From assembly GCA_009741485.1 (NCBI GenBank), contig CM019217.1, positions 46,948,136 to 47,012,135 on the forward strand: a DNA stretch of 64,000 nt. Direction: 5' to 3'. Below are positions 1 to 13,320 of this stretch, one piece after another. The notes under the pieces were generated by a model. The model was not told the origin of the DNA. It did not search any database and saw only the letters and a list, made by a program, of their open reading frames with translations. The DNA is from Malurus cyaneus samueli. Its lineage: Eukaryota > Chordata > Aves > Passeriformes > Maluridae. Positions within the stretch are counted from its first letter, which is position 1. Each line of letters starts with the position of its first letter. A program made the position numbers and the translations under genes.

Positions 1-3000
1 TAATGTTCAGTGGAAAGATCTTCTATGGAGAGCACTTAATATTTCTGTGTCTGCATGTGGTGCATGGAGTGACATGGACCCCACAGGAATTGAGATTATT
101 CTATCTGGAAAGCCAGAACATCCATTGCCTCAAGCCAGTTGGAAAATGCATGAGAAAAAAAATGCAGAATACTTTCAGAAGTAGAATTTTCACTTCTAAC
201 AAAGATTATTTTGAAATTAACAATGAGTTACAAGGTTCAGTTGTAAGTGTTTGAAAATTAAGCAAGCTGCATTAAGAGAAAGAGTTCAGGTTGGAAGAAT
301 TCAGTCATTTTCCTCAATCTGCAGGTCTGAGAAATCACACATGACAGAACACATTTTTAAGAACTGCCAGATATGTTGTGAGAAAACACCAAAACCAAGA
401 GAAACCTTAGCCTCTTTTAGATACAACCTGATTTCTATTAAACAAACATAGAGAAATTTCCAATAGTGGTTGCAAAGGTAAGGATGCCATTTTGCAGCTA
501 CTGAAGATGGAGCAGTCACACAGTTCTGTAAGCTGTTTAATTATGTATAGATGGGAAAAAAGTGAAGATTTGAGGCTGTACCATAAGGCTCATGTCACAG
601 CACATCCGAGAAGATACAGTCAAAACACAGAAATAAAGCACTTTCTGAACATTTGCTGCAAATGTGTATCAGATTTAAAACCAGCAATCCATTCCTGCTC
701 CTTCGTGATGTGTAGCTTTGCTGTGGACTGCTGAGTAGCTGTCATGCTATGCAGCCTGGCTGCTTTCCAGTCCTGGGTGAAGCAATCCCCACAGCATTTG
801 CATGAAAGAAAAGATGGGTTCCTTTGATGTAAATGATCTTGAGTGAATAAAAGGTGGGTTTGGGTTTTTCTGGCCTTTATATGAATTTTTTTTTATGCCT
901 CTTGCTCACAAATAAAAACCTCTGCCAGGTGTCCCAGAAAGACCTATAAATGTTTAAGTATTCTCTCTGAAGCCCCATGTAGAAAATATCCATTCCTCAC
1001 ATTTTATAACTAGCCTTCACAGAAGGGGCTGCCCTTAGTTTTTTTCAATAGTTGTTTTTTCTGTATATTCAGGAGTTGTGATCTGCAAGTAAGCTGTAAA
1101 AAAGACAATTCCTTTGATAGAATACAAGTGGTTTTTATCTAAATGCATTTGTTGGTTTAACTTTACAGCTTTAGACAGTTTCTGCAAATAATTTTTGATA
1201 ATTACTTAAATGTTATTTCATATGAAAGTCATTACTACTAAAATCTACAGTATCCCACCAGCAAGAAAAAAAAGAAATGGGCAAAGTTGCAAGCACAGCT
1301 CATCTATTGTTTCTGACTCGAGCAGGGTTGCAAACATTCTCTGGTCTACTCAAGTTCATCTCTACTCTGAAGTTTACTTGTCTGTAACACAAGTCCACTA
1401 GCATTAAAGGCTTACAGAATAGCATGTCTACCATGGAAAGCAAGTCTATGATAAAACAGAATTCAAACCAATAATCTAGGAAATCATTTACCTGACTGGG
1501 TAGAACTCCCATCCTGTCAGTTTATGTCCCCTGATAATTTACTCCTGGTCGTGACACTGGCACACCTATGTAGAAGTTTTTGAAAACAAGGGGACCTTGA
1601 AGAATTCCATGCAGAAGTGGTTTGGTAGCAAATCAGTAATGATCTTTAGTATCTGCACAAGGCCCTTGACTTCACCACAGAGGTGGGAGATAGGGACAGC
1701 ATCACCCCTCTTCCAGGCTAGCCAATGATTATATGAGCCTGTTGGTATCCTGACACCAGCAGAATAATCACTTTGGGATTTCATGACTTGGTGAAGAACA
1801 AGTTAAGTATGTCTTTAGGCTCCTCACCCTTGATCTTTTCCACAGCTTGGCATTTTCTCCCCTCCCACTTTTCTTGTACCACCTCTATCTGCATCCATGC
1901 TGTGTCAAGATCTGCACCACACCCTCTGAACAAATTGAAGGGATAACAACAGCTGAAGTTTGTTGAAAGCTTGCCCTACTTCTAAGCCAAGACCAACCAG
2001 TGCCAAAGTAATGCAACCTTTAAGGGAAGACTTGTAGTGCCCTCATTATTTCTAAGGTACTTTTCTATTCTTTTTTTCTTTTTGCAATGAGTTTGAAAAA
2101 TAACCAATGTAACTAGAAAGTGAGCATGAACCCAAAATATTCAAAAAATCCAAAAAAGGCATTTCTCCCAGTTTTAGATTATGGGATTATTTGATAAAAT
2201 GAGAAAATTACATTAGTTCCTAAGGCTTTTCCAGAAGTTTAAATCCAAATCCAGCAAAATATTTCGTCTAAGAACAAAGCATTATTTCAGTAAAATAATT
2301 CTTCTGGTAGATGCAGTAATTTCTTCAGGTACAAAAATAAAACATTTGAACACAGATGTAATAGTAGATTGGAATATGTCTTTCCAATACAGTGATTAGA
2401 AAAATACAGCATGGAAAACAGATTAAATTACTTCTTTTAGTAGTCCATAATTGCAAAGGTTACAAATACTAAAGCTTTATATAAGCATGAAAATTCCCAT
2501 CAAAGATAACAAACCTTTCTTTAGGGCAACCACCACAACCTAGAAAATGTTAGTCTCCCAGCTCTGTGACCAAGACAAATACTCATCTCTTCAACAGGAT
2601 CTACAGAGAAAACTACTAGTTAGTCAGGCACCATAACAAGTTTGGTTGTTCGAAAAATTAGTGCCAAGACTCTTCTGGGTTTAACAAGATCATTTTAGTA
2701 CAGGTTAAATCAATTGAGTTAAATTTAATTGCTGGAAAATTATGAATGGGATGTCCAAGCAGAGCTTGCCCCAACTAATTTTCTCAACCAACTTGAAACT
2801 TAACCAGGACACATTTTTGTTTAGACAAGATATACATACATTGCTGGAATAGCTTACACATTCTCCATTATTTAACCTTTATGTTTTCAAATGTTCTAGT
2901 ATAACAAGCCATCTTAAAATATGCTGGAGCAGTTAAATTCCTGTAAAGTGTTCATGGGATCTTTGCTATTCCTTATTCAAAATAGAAAAAGCAGAAAATC

Positions 3001-3367
3001 GCTGGCTAGTTTTTCTGGGAGATTGTAATTTTGGGGTATTTTTTCCCCACCAATTAAAACATATGCTTACATAGCCTTACACTAGTACTCTGGGTCAGTT
3101 TTTTTACGATATTATTGTTATGCTGAACCACAAATTAAATTCCCGTGCAGAAAAAAATTGCTACATACAAATGCATTTTTAAAGGAAGCAAACAGGGGAA
3201 AAAAAATAGTTTTCCAGACTTACTCCTCTCACAGTGTTTACCTGCATTACTCTTCTGAGATGCTACAGTGGAGCACAGAAGTATTCTGTCATATGAAAGT
3301 TATGTTCAACCATTCTCAAAGATCCATAGTTTTCCTCTCCAAATTGTTTTCTAAAGCTCTCCTCTAC

Positions 3368-3540
3368 CAAAACCATCACCAAAAAAACCCACCCAAATAA
3401 AACCAACCTGAAAAAAACAAAAACAACAACAAAAACCACAACAAACAAAAACAAAAAAAAACCAAAAACAAAAAATAACCAAACAAAAAACAAACAAAAA
3501 AAAAAAAAAACACAAACAGCCACACCACAAAAAACAACCC
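3368..3540. repeat. A-rich (AAAC/AAC)n low-complexity tract
   Basis: About 170 bp made almost entirely of A with interspersed C (AAAC, AAAAC and AAC units), ending in a long A run. The reverse strand gives spurious open frames rich in Phe and Val; these are low-complexity products, not proteins. Confidence 0.9.
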
Positions 3541-6500
3541 AGCAATATTAACTTTGAGGCCACTGGAAGTACAAATTTTACACCTGTGTCTACTGTTGTC
3601 ATTGACTGTATTTTCCTTGCAACTACTGAGCCCTTTTTTTTTACTATATCCATGAAGAATCTTGTTAACAGAGTCCTGGGCTTTATTAAGTGCCATCACT
3701 CAGATGAAAAATACATTTAACCAATGACACTGTAACCAATAGGAAAGAATTCTGAAATGGAGAAAATAAGGAGAACTAGGGCCAGAAATCAGCCAGGTAC
3801 TTCCACAAGAGGTTGGGAAGGTTGCAGGATTTTGTGCCCAAGACTTCATTGTAAGTACCATTTCAGTGACTGAAGTCATCTTCAGTCATAGTAAGCATGA
3901 TTTTTTAATGGCACTGAGATATAACCTGGTCTTTAAATTAATAAATTCAGTACATTTTAATACTTCATACAGTTTATTCTATGTAATTGCTGGATAAAGA
4001 ATGTGCTCTTTAATTATGTACAGAGACAGCCCAGGTTTAACAAAAAATAAAGTGTAATCCAGTAACTGGAAATGATAGGCGACTAATATCATTTACATTT
4101 TCAATAATCATGGTTATGTTTTCTTTTTGTAGAGGTCTAGGATAAACTCAAGAGAAGATTACTGTAATTAAGGAATTTAGAGATCTCTTTCTTTAGCGAC
4201 AACTTATTTGGCAGAGATTTACAGACTCTTGAATGAGCTCCCTCCAACCCTCTGAGATTGCTGTCTTTCATTCATTAGGCTCCCAATCAACATGCACATG
4301 CAATGGACACTGGTGTCAGCCAAAGCCCTGTCCCAGTCAAATGGTTCTTGCAAATAGAGATATTTTCTGGCATCTGACTTCTTGAGGTACATGAGGGCAT
4401 TTCCAGTCCCAGGGAAAGGGGGCAGACTCCAGCAAGACCCAGCTCACCAGATACTCACTCTAACATTACACAGCAAACCACTCCAGTTAGAGTCCCAACT
4501 ACATCCAGAATTATACAAAGCAATATCTTTGAAAACAAAGGAGAAAAATCATACACAGGTGTAACTGAAATCAGACTATTTCTTCTTACTAAGGAGATTC
4601 AATCACTCCAATCCAAGTCTGTGCTTCGTATGACAGAACTGGAAATATCACAGATATGCAAAAAACAGGTTATCCCCTGCTAGTAAGGATGGTTTAGAGA
4701 CAGCACACAAGTTTGTTTTATAAAATATCTTCCTTACTGACAACTACATCTAAGATTTCACCTGGGAACGAGAGTATCTGATCAATCACATGCCATAGAC
4801 CTTGAAGCAACGCTCAGATATAGCCCACTTATCAAGTCATGCCTGTACCAAACAAGTAGTGAAAATACCTCTTTTATCTGTAATGTAAAATCCAAGTCTA
4901 AAATAAAATTATATCCTGATTAAACCAATACTCACTGAAGAAGTAACAGAATCAATGGAAGTTTGCAATTCATGATTTGCAGCGCCCAATTTAAAACACT
5001 CAAGAAACAGGATTTTGAGAAGATGGGTGTGGGGAGGTGCTGAACGTCTCAGACTGTATGTACAAACAGTAGTTAGTTTGACTATGGTGATAGCCTATCC
5101 TCTGTGAGAAAACATGGGTATAATGCCTTCTACATTGTTATTTACTCTGTGAGCCACAATGTGGTGTACAATACATTTGAGAAGACTGATTGAAAAGCAT
5201 AGTGGACATTCAATTACATTAGAAGAATTTATACTGATTTTATCACCATTCATGCATTTCATTGCCACAAGTTAAAAAAAAAAAATAAACCCAAACACAA
5301 CTGTCTAAAGGCAGATCAAATCTGTACACCGATAAGAGTATTTAGAGGAGTTAGAGTCACCAACCTAAGACTGCTGGAAAGGATAAAAGCTTCTGCTTCA
5401 GTTTTAGCTCAATTTCTCATTAGAAGGGATTAGAATGAAATTTTCATAGAAGCCTTGAATTCCGATGGGGTCTACCATCCTCATCTCAAGCATCTGGTAT
5501 GGTCATCAGAGAAATGGTAGTACATTACACAGACCACAAGCACAATTCCTCTGCTTGATAAAAAGTTAAACAGTCCATCCGATGCTGCTGTCAAAATGCA
5601 ATCTTGGAATAAAGCACCAAATAAACATTTGGGCAAAAGACCAAATCTGCTCTCTAACAATTTAAATTCAATTCCAGAGATACACGCTTACCTGCCCAGA
5701 CCACAGTCTATCTCATGAAAACCTTCGAGTGCTCTTATTTGAAAAGCTACTATGTGAAATATTTCTTTAGATTGCAGGGAAAGCAGGTATCATCGCCAGG
5801 CTATATAGTTGGGTTAGGAAAAGGCAGAGTTCACTGTTCTATTTTTTAGATCAATGTGGGCATTTCAGAAGGATTTTGCTTCTCAGTGAGAAAGGGCAAA
5901 GGAAAAAGCTGATAATTTTCTTCTAAATATCTTTTCTGTTCCTTTTGTGACAAATGGTACAGCAATAGTCTCTCAGAACCAAAGGGAAGAGAGAACAAAG
6001 AATACTTACATCTTGAATTTACTTGGAATATGGTAAACTCCCCTTTAGCCAAATGGAAAGAAAAGGGAGGGGAAGAAACTGCTGTTGCTCACTCCTTTAT
6101 CCAAAACAACCATTTTAAGTGATATGCTAAAAAAAGCAAAAAACACTAGTAACATGACCTCTTTGTGTTTTTGGGCCAGCACAGCTCTGTAGGGATTGCG
6201 TATTTTATTACCTGTTCTATCATTTTTACATAATTTAGCAAAAATGCAACTTAGGTGAAATATATTGTTCTTAGAATTGAATCTTAAAATTATGTTCAGA
6301 GCCTGAGAAACACAGCCCAGCATCCTCAGCAAATTCTCTTAAATGCAGATACTGTAGTCTGCCAATCTCAGCAGACACATGATGCCACTGATAGTTCTTC
6401 TTTCAAGCACTTTGTCAGGTAAAATGAGTATCACACATTAACCAATGTTACCACTCAATACTGCATTATTGAAATGGCAGTAACAATAAACCAATTTTAC

Positions 6501-7682
6501 AAAACAAAATTAAAAAGAAGGCCTCTACACATAACCATTGTATATCATTCCTGACACTGTCCTTAGAGATTGAAGTGAAATCACTTACACTGAAAAAAGA
6601 AAGAATGATAGTAAAATACTATCAGTTGTCTCAGGCAAGAAAATACGAGAGCCTTTTCTAGCTCCTTTTCCCTTACAAACATGCTAAACCATGAAAAATG
6701 TAATGGCAGATGGAACAATGTGAAGACAGTGCTTGTCAAGCAGATGAAATAACCTTACTTACTGTACTTACTGTGTACAACTCAGTTCCTATAATGTGAA
6801 AAAGTTTCTCTGGCTTTTTATACATATGAAACAGGGACAGTCATGCAGGAAAACACATTTATAAAGATATTTTAATATTTCAAATCAGTAAGAAGCAAAA
6901 AGAAAGATAATAAAAGTGAAATACAGTCTTCCACAGCACTTTCTCTAATCAGAGCCTAGAGAACGACACTCTACAAAGAGAGCTCTGAAATTATCACTTC
7001 AGTTTTATGCCTGCACTCTAGGCAGGAAAATTATTCTTGCCCACTCTTAGGAAATTATGTGAAATCTACTGGTAACAGGTGACTTTGAAATGTTGTTCTA
7101 CAAGAATTGTATTTTTAGGTATAATACCTACAGAATTAATAAAAGATATTGTTTTCTCTCTTGTGAACTTGGTTAACGGCTGTTTTTCCCTGATTTCTTT
7201 CTACCTATCTGAACTAAGCATATCTGTCTGGAAAGGCTCAGAGGTAAGAGCCAGGAGAACAAGACTTCTTTCTTATCAAGTAACACAAGAGAAGACACAC
7301 AAGCAAAATGGTGTGAAATATTTTTGTTCATTGACTTCATCATATTACTGAATTCTCCTTCCCTATGAAGTCAGTAGAAACTGAAACAGAAAATTCACCA
7401 ACCCTGAATATATTCATAAAGCACATTCTGTGCTGTTAATATCATTCATTTCAGCAGGTGATAAGTCTGGTGGTAAGGGAGGTATTTTAGAAACTGCTTC
7501 AATCACATTACTGGTTTTAAACAAAATAAGCAGGTAAGCTTGAAGACAATCAACTAAGGAAGGCCTGAAGCATATTTAGCAATAATATAAAGCTTAAAAC
7601 AGTAGTTTTTGTAGTTGCTTAGTCTTCCCTACAACAGATTCGTTTCTACATCTATCTGAAATATAGTTTTTCCTCTTTGAGG

Positions 7683-7725
7683 AAAAAACAAACAAACAAA
7701 CAAACAAGAAACCAAAAAAAAAAAA
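7683..7725. repeat. (AAAC)n microsatellite with A run
   Basis: Five or so AAAC units followed by an interrupted poly-A run of about 12. Simple repeat; no flanking target-site duplication was noticed. Confidence 0.85.
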
Positions 7726-10700
7726 CTGTCTGGACAAGTTAGAAAGACATTCCTACACTCCAGAAAGCATTCAGCTCTGAGAAGGAGAGGAGCTGAGAGA
7801 AACTAAAAATGGATAGCCTTTATGAAAATGCAGTGGAGTTGGAAGGGATATGATTAGTTCCATTTCTTGAAGAAAGGATTCAGCTTTCTAACATATGGGG
7901 AGAAATGGCTTTTGTTGGGGTAGGGAAAAAAGCAGAAATCAGAGCTTCAGTCAATAGTCTGATTCTTGATCTAAGGCTACCTTTTATGTGCATATTCTGT
8001 GGTAATCACCTAAAACTTTAATGTAACATAGACTTTACAAACATAAAATGTAATTTATGTTTTTTATCTAGGATGATCCGTAGGAATGAAATTGATGGCT
8101 AATCCCATTATTTTTGATATCCATGAAATACTTCAGCTGAAAGAAGTGAACAGGGAGATTTTGTACCCACTAAGCTAATGGAGCTCTCACAGAGAAATGT
8201 GAAATTATGTAAATGTGGACTTTAGGAGCAACAGAGGAACTTTCTTCTATTATGCACACACAATTATGAACAAAAGGTCATCCAGTGGTTAGCTAAGCTT
8301 CACAGAAAATAGCCTATTTAGAAACCACACATGGGTATAATAAAAACTTGACCTAAGTTATCAACAGCTACAGCAGTGATGTAAATCTGTGAATTGTAGA
8401 AGTATGGTCAATTTTAGCTGATTTAAACAGGAATAAGCTGCTGTGTTTTCTGGACTTAGATGACAGGAAATATCAGCACAACTTGGAGAAGCCATGTTCA
8501 ATCTAAAAAGGCTATTTCTCAGGTCCAAAGCAGGCATAAACATGGCACAGAATTAAGGTATCTATCTTTCTCCATATTTAGTTAGTTATACCAAGGGTTT
8601 TAATTAATGTCTACTTTTTTTTAATTTTAATCATGGTTTTCTGATGAGCAACATGTGTAGCTTCAGGCTCAAGCCTATTGAAATGTTTTTATTAACCATT
8701 TGCTCACAAGATGAGTTGGAGGACAGTGAAATTCCACTAATTCTAATTACAAAATCTGGGAAACTAGAACATCCAAAAAGGAAAATAAAAACAAACCAGT
8801 AGTTCAAAGCTCATGAAAAAAAAATTTACATTCTTCACATCCTTACAGATTTCTGAAGCATAGCTTTGCATTTTATTAATATTTATGATAAAATAAATCA
8901 CATAATCTTTCACTTCTAATGTCCATCATTATGCAGTATAAAAGTATCAATAGATATTAATTTCCAGGGCAATTCCTCAAGAAATTAATAATAATGAAAC
9001 ATGCCAATTTCACATCTACCCATATGCCTTTGAGATCACTGAGGCTAGTTCCATTTTGCAAAGAAATTTCTTTTGCACTGCACTATGTCACAATTGTGGT
9101 TCAGAGGCCTTAACTCCCAATAGGGTAGAGGTCTAGAATCATCACTTTCTTTTAAGGATTCATAGAACTTTATGTACTTATAATTGTGGATTTTGTGTGC
9201 GTCTAAAGATACAAACATAATATCTTATCAAGTATTGTGAAATCAGTAGTTCACATTACTTTCAAATAGTCTACTGTTGGTAACATATTGACTTTTACAA
9301 GTGCCTTGAAATCGTGGAATTTTACTGTATTTAAATTGCTACAAAAAATGCATTTCATTTGCAAGAAATCCCAGACTTCATGCTGAAGAGTAAAAATAAC
9401 ATGGTCTCTAACAGAGAGAGTGCACTGTACCCCACAATACCGGAGCATATCGTGGGATTAATTCATCCACATGATTAAGCATCAGTGTGATGTTTGAGCC
9501 AAATGTACAAGTCTAATGGTTAAATTTTTCAAAAGCCCCAAGCTGCAGCTTCACTAAAAAAAGTTAAAGTCATCTCTGCTAAACAAATTACTCTGGTAAC
9601 CCACTTAAAGAGGAAAAAATATGATGCTTCTTATGTTTTTACTTTAGCCATCACATATAAAAATATTTTTAGCAAACATATAATTTTCCAATTTACAGCA
9701 TACAGTATCTTTCTAGACATTCACAAAAGATAGTTGGGATTTCTCCACAAAGTCATGATCTTCTTTCTGCCACAGCAGTAACAACAAGATGTGCAGTATT
9801 AGGACATTAGAAGTATTGGAAGACAAAAGGTAAGTTCACTTGCACCACTGGTCATCCTGTCTTACAATCTGTCAATCTACAGTATAATATAATACTTTAG
9901 GTTATTCACATAATATGTAACACCTTTACCCAACGATGGTTAAATCTGATAATTTTGTGATAATTTACTTAATGCCCTAATTCACAAAATAGATTAAGTA
10001 CTTGAGATAGCTAATATTATCTTTCATTAATATATACAAACTACATTGATAAAATAAATTAACCATAGTATTTCTCAGCCCTGTAACTGCACTCATTTGA
10101 ATAATTCCATTGTCAGTCTCAAACTTTTCCAAAATGCTTCCCAGCTAGAAAAAGTATAAATACTAGAATATCATATTTATGGCTGTTATCAAAGCCCCAG
10201 CAGATAGAAATGATGCAGAAATAGGAATTCGATCAGAACTCTTTAAGCCTTATCACTGCCATTGAAGTGTGTCAATGAGTAGTGTGTCTTGCTTGCTTGT
10301 TTTCCTTCGAACAGTCTTCCACCAGCACTTTGCAGCATCACCGTGTCCTATGGGTTTTGCCCACTAACCTGAAGGAGTCTGCAGTTAGCTGACAGACCAC
10401 AGCCAGCCCCTATCCTTTTGGAATGGCTGGATTTTATCAATACTGCACCTTCCAGTGCATAAAATGAGTCAAGCTAGTTTCCTGCTAGGCAATATGTTAT
10501 CTCCAAACATATTAAGTGATTTAGCACAGGAAATACCAACATGCAGAGGCAGCTCCCCCATGTTATCCACATGCACAACTGTCAATTTGCTGCGGAAATG
10601 GCACTTCAGTGCATTGAGCTGGTTACGTTTGCTTTGATTTTGCCAAACTGAAATCACGTGTTCAATTCAGTGAAACTTTATCCATTGCATACAAATATGG

Positions 10701-11436
10701 ATTTCCCCTTGGGATCGCATGTACACCTAAGCTTTCATGAACTCTTCTACTAATCCTAAACTAATTCTTAGGTTGGCCAATGCACTTAAAAATTACAGGA
10801 CCAAATCCCTGTAAAGTCTCCCCAGCAGCCTGTCTTTAATTCCAGTGGCTAAAGAACTGCCTTCAGTAATAGTACACAGATGGGACTCCAGAAAAGTTTG
10901 CAAATTGGTGTCATTGGTACTGGTATACCAATACCCAAATTCCAAACATAGTTCTAGTTACTTTCAACTAGATACTTCTAGATACCTTTATCACAGGTTT
11001 TTGAACACTGCTATAAGGGACATTAAGATGTCATTTCTGTTCCTTGCTTCAAGCATAGTATAAGCCATGCTTTAATCATTCTCAACAAGCACTTAACTTA
11101 TTTTCAATGCTCTGTAGAAATAGACCAGAGTTTCCTAAAAAGATAAATAAAAAGAAATTAAGCGTTTAAATAAGAGAATGACACCAAAAACTACTAGTAA
11201 TCCATCTTCCTGAGGTTCAAGTCCATTACTACTTGTCCTACTCACCACAGAGATAAGATTGTTATTCTAGTTCTAGAGCAGGCTTGCAGACCATTATGTC
11301 ACTCCATCTGGTACTGACTTCATCAGGTTAAAGAACTCAGTCAATTCAGTCCATCCTTATTTTCCTAACATCAAAAATACTAAGTACTTTTCCTTCATTT
11401 CTCTGAAACCACTTCAGACCCATTTGCGTTTATGTT

Positions 11437-12566
11437 GGGACTAGTTGGATAGATGAGGGGAGAGCAGTGACTGTTGCTGAACAGTGACTGTTCAGCAGTT
11501 CCAGCCTGAACTTCCATGAAGGCTTTTGACATTGTTTCCCTTCATGTCCTCATAGGCAAGCCCAAAAACTGCAGGCTGGAAAAGTAGACAGTGAGGTGCA
11601 TTGAGAACTGGCTGAATGGTAGGGCTCAGGGTTTTTTATCAGGATCACAGTCCAGTTGGAGGCCTGTCACTAGTGGTGTCCCCCAGGGACTGGTAGTGGA
11701 CTCAGTATATAGCTTATTCATCAACTTGGATGAAGGGATAGAGTGCCATGTCTGCAAATCTGCTAAGGATACAAAGCTGAGGAGTGGCCACTACCAGAGA
11801 GCTGCACAGCCCTTCAGAAGGATCTCATGCACTGGAGGGATGGGCAGAGCAGAAACTTTTGAAACCTTTTGGGAAGGAAGAACCTGGTGCACCAATACAA
11901 GGTGGGGGCCAACATGCTGGAAAGCAGCTCTGTAGGTCCTGGAGGACAAAATGTCCATGAACCAGCGATGTCCTTGTGACCACAAAGGCTCATGGTATCT
12001 TGGGGTGCATTAGGAAGAACATTGCCAGCAGACTGAGAGAGGTGATCTTGTGCCTTTATGCAGCCCTGTTGAAGCCACATTTGGTGTTCTGTGTTCAGCT
12101 CTGGGCATCTCAGTACAGAGATACAGGGAGCTCCTCGGGCAAGACCAGCAGAGGTCTACAAAAAGGGCAAATGGGACTGGAACACCTCACTGAGCAAAGA
12201 CTGAGGGAGCTTAGCCTGTTCAGCCTTGAGAAAAGATAATTGTGAGGGAGGCTCATCAATTTCTATATGTGTCTGAAAAGTGGGTGTCAAGAGCGGGAAG
12301 CCAGGTGATTCTTGGTGGTGCCAGGCAGTAGGAAAAGAGGCAATGGGCAGAAACCAGTGCACATGAAGTCCCATTTGAATATGAGAAAACTTCTTTGCTG
12401 TGACGGTGACTGAACACTGAACAAATTGCCCAGGAAGATGGTGGAGTCTCCTTCCAGGGAGGTATTGAAAAGCCATCTGGATGCAATCCTAAGTAACACG
12501 CTCTAGGGAACCCTGCTTGAGCAGTGAGGTTGGACTAAATGATCTCTAGTGGTTCCATTCAACCTT
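11437..12566 (+). mobile_element. CR1 LINE 3' fragment (reverse transcriptase end and 3' UTR)
   Basis: Truncated, inactive copy of a CR1 non-LTR retrotransposon, the dominant LINE of birds and other sauropsids. Reading along the plus strand, the fragment opens with the CR1 segment encoding a KAFDxVS-like motif near 11,518. It continues through an ENWLNGRAQ block (about 11,600) and a [11 protein letters not shown] block (about 11,655-11,695), all typical of the CR1 reverse transcriptase. It ends with the family's usual 3' wording (GGTTGGACTAAATGATCTCT, about 12,530-12,550). The frame is broken several times and the 5' part is missing, as expected for an old 5'-truncated insertion. No intact terminal octamer array was seen, so the extreme 3' end has decayed. 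Confidence 0.9.
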
Positions 12567-12919
12567 GCTCTTTGTACAGTCTTTCTTAAAATATAATGTT
12601 CAAAATGGGACACAGCATTCCAGCTGGAGGCTTACAATGGCAAGAGTGGAGGAAAACAAATGTCTTTCCTGTTACAGTTCTGTTCAAATTTTTATCAATA
12701 AGGCAACACAGCTAAGTAACATTTCTCTTGTAATTTCGCATTGGATCTTCCTCCACAGAACCTCTGCTTACTCCATTGCTTCTCATCCATATTTATGCAA
12801 GCAGTAACTACCCCCAATAATCATTCAAGTTACCGAAATATCATCTTATACTTTTCAGATCACTTCACTTCTAATTTACCAAAATTATTTTGAATTCTGA
12901 TCCCACCCTCAAACAATTG

Positions 12920-13320
12920 CAGCTCCCTTCATGTTTGCTTCAATACAGCATTTAATAAAACAGCCCAGTTATCAATTAAATCCTCAAACAGAATCAGGGT
13001 CCAAACAGACCTTAAAAAGTCTGTTTGGTAGACTTTTATTTTGGGTACAAATAACACCTCTGTGGTACAATTGCCCAACTGTTTGGGAGTCTACCTTGCA
13101 ATATTTTCACCTAGGCAATATGTCTTAAATCCATTGCAAAAGTATTACATAAGACTATTTCAAAAGCTTTTCTGAATCCAAGACACCGAGGAATATATTT
13201 CTTTGCCTCTATCCACACATACTTTGCCCTGTCATAGAAGGAGGTTATATTAGTTAGATATGATTTGTTCTTCAGGTTTTTCTGACTGCTCTTAATCCTC
13301 TATTTCTTAGATATTTCCAA
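12920..13320 (-). mobile_element. Second, more diverged CR1 fragment, antisense
   Basis: Reverse-complementing this stretch gives recognisable CR1 wording. A block reading as 'ctaatataacctccttctat' (near 13,245) matches the CR1 segment for LTNLISFYD. It is followed by 'aaagcttttgaaatagtc', the decayed KAFDxVS block (about 13,150-13,170). Further along, a decayed version of the segment before the LDEGI block can be followed to about 12,920. It lies just downstream of the sense CR1 fragment but in the opposite orientation and is more diverged, so it is probably an independent, older insertion. The interval 12,567-12,919 between the two may hold further repeat remnants, but I cannot assign them. 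Confidence 0.6.

Larger units (their letters stand above)
1..11436. other. AT-rich gene-poor flank, no gene seen
   Basis: No supportable exon is visible here. Open frames are all under about 120 codons, lie on both strands without codon bias, and encode nothing I recognise. The stretch is AT-rich with scattered A/T runs. Relative to the PITX2 exons further right it lies on the 5' side of the gene. Mammals have a large regulatory gene desert in that position, so distal enhancers are possible, but a single sequence cannot show them. Confidence 0.6.

Noticed and set aside
3263..3699. Phe/Val-rich reverse-strand frames that look like membrane proteins
   Set aside because: They are translations of the AAAC-rich simple repeat.
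11591..11935. Reverse-transcriptase-like frame as a possible active gene
   Set aside because: It is a short, frame-broken CR1 remnant without the catalytic core or endonuclease.
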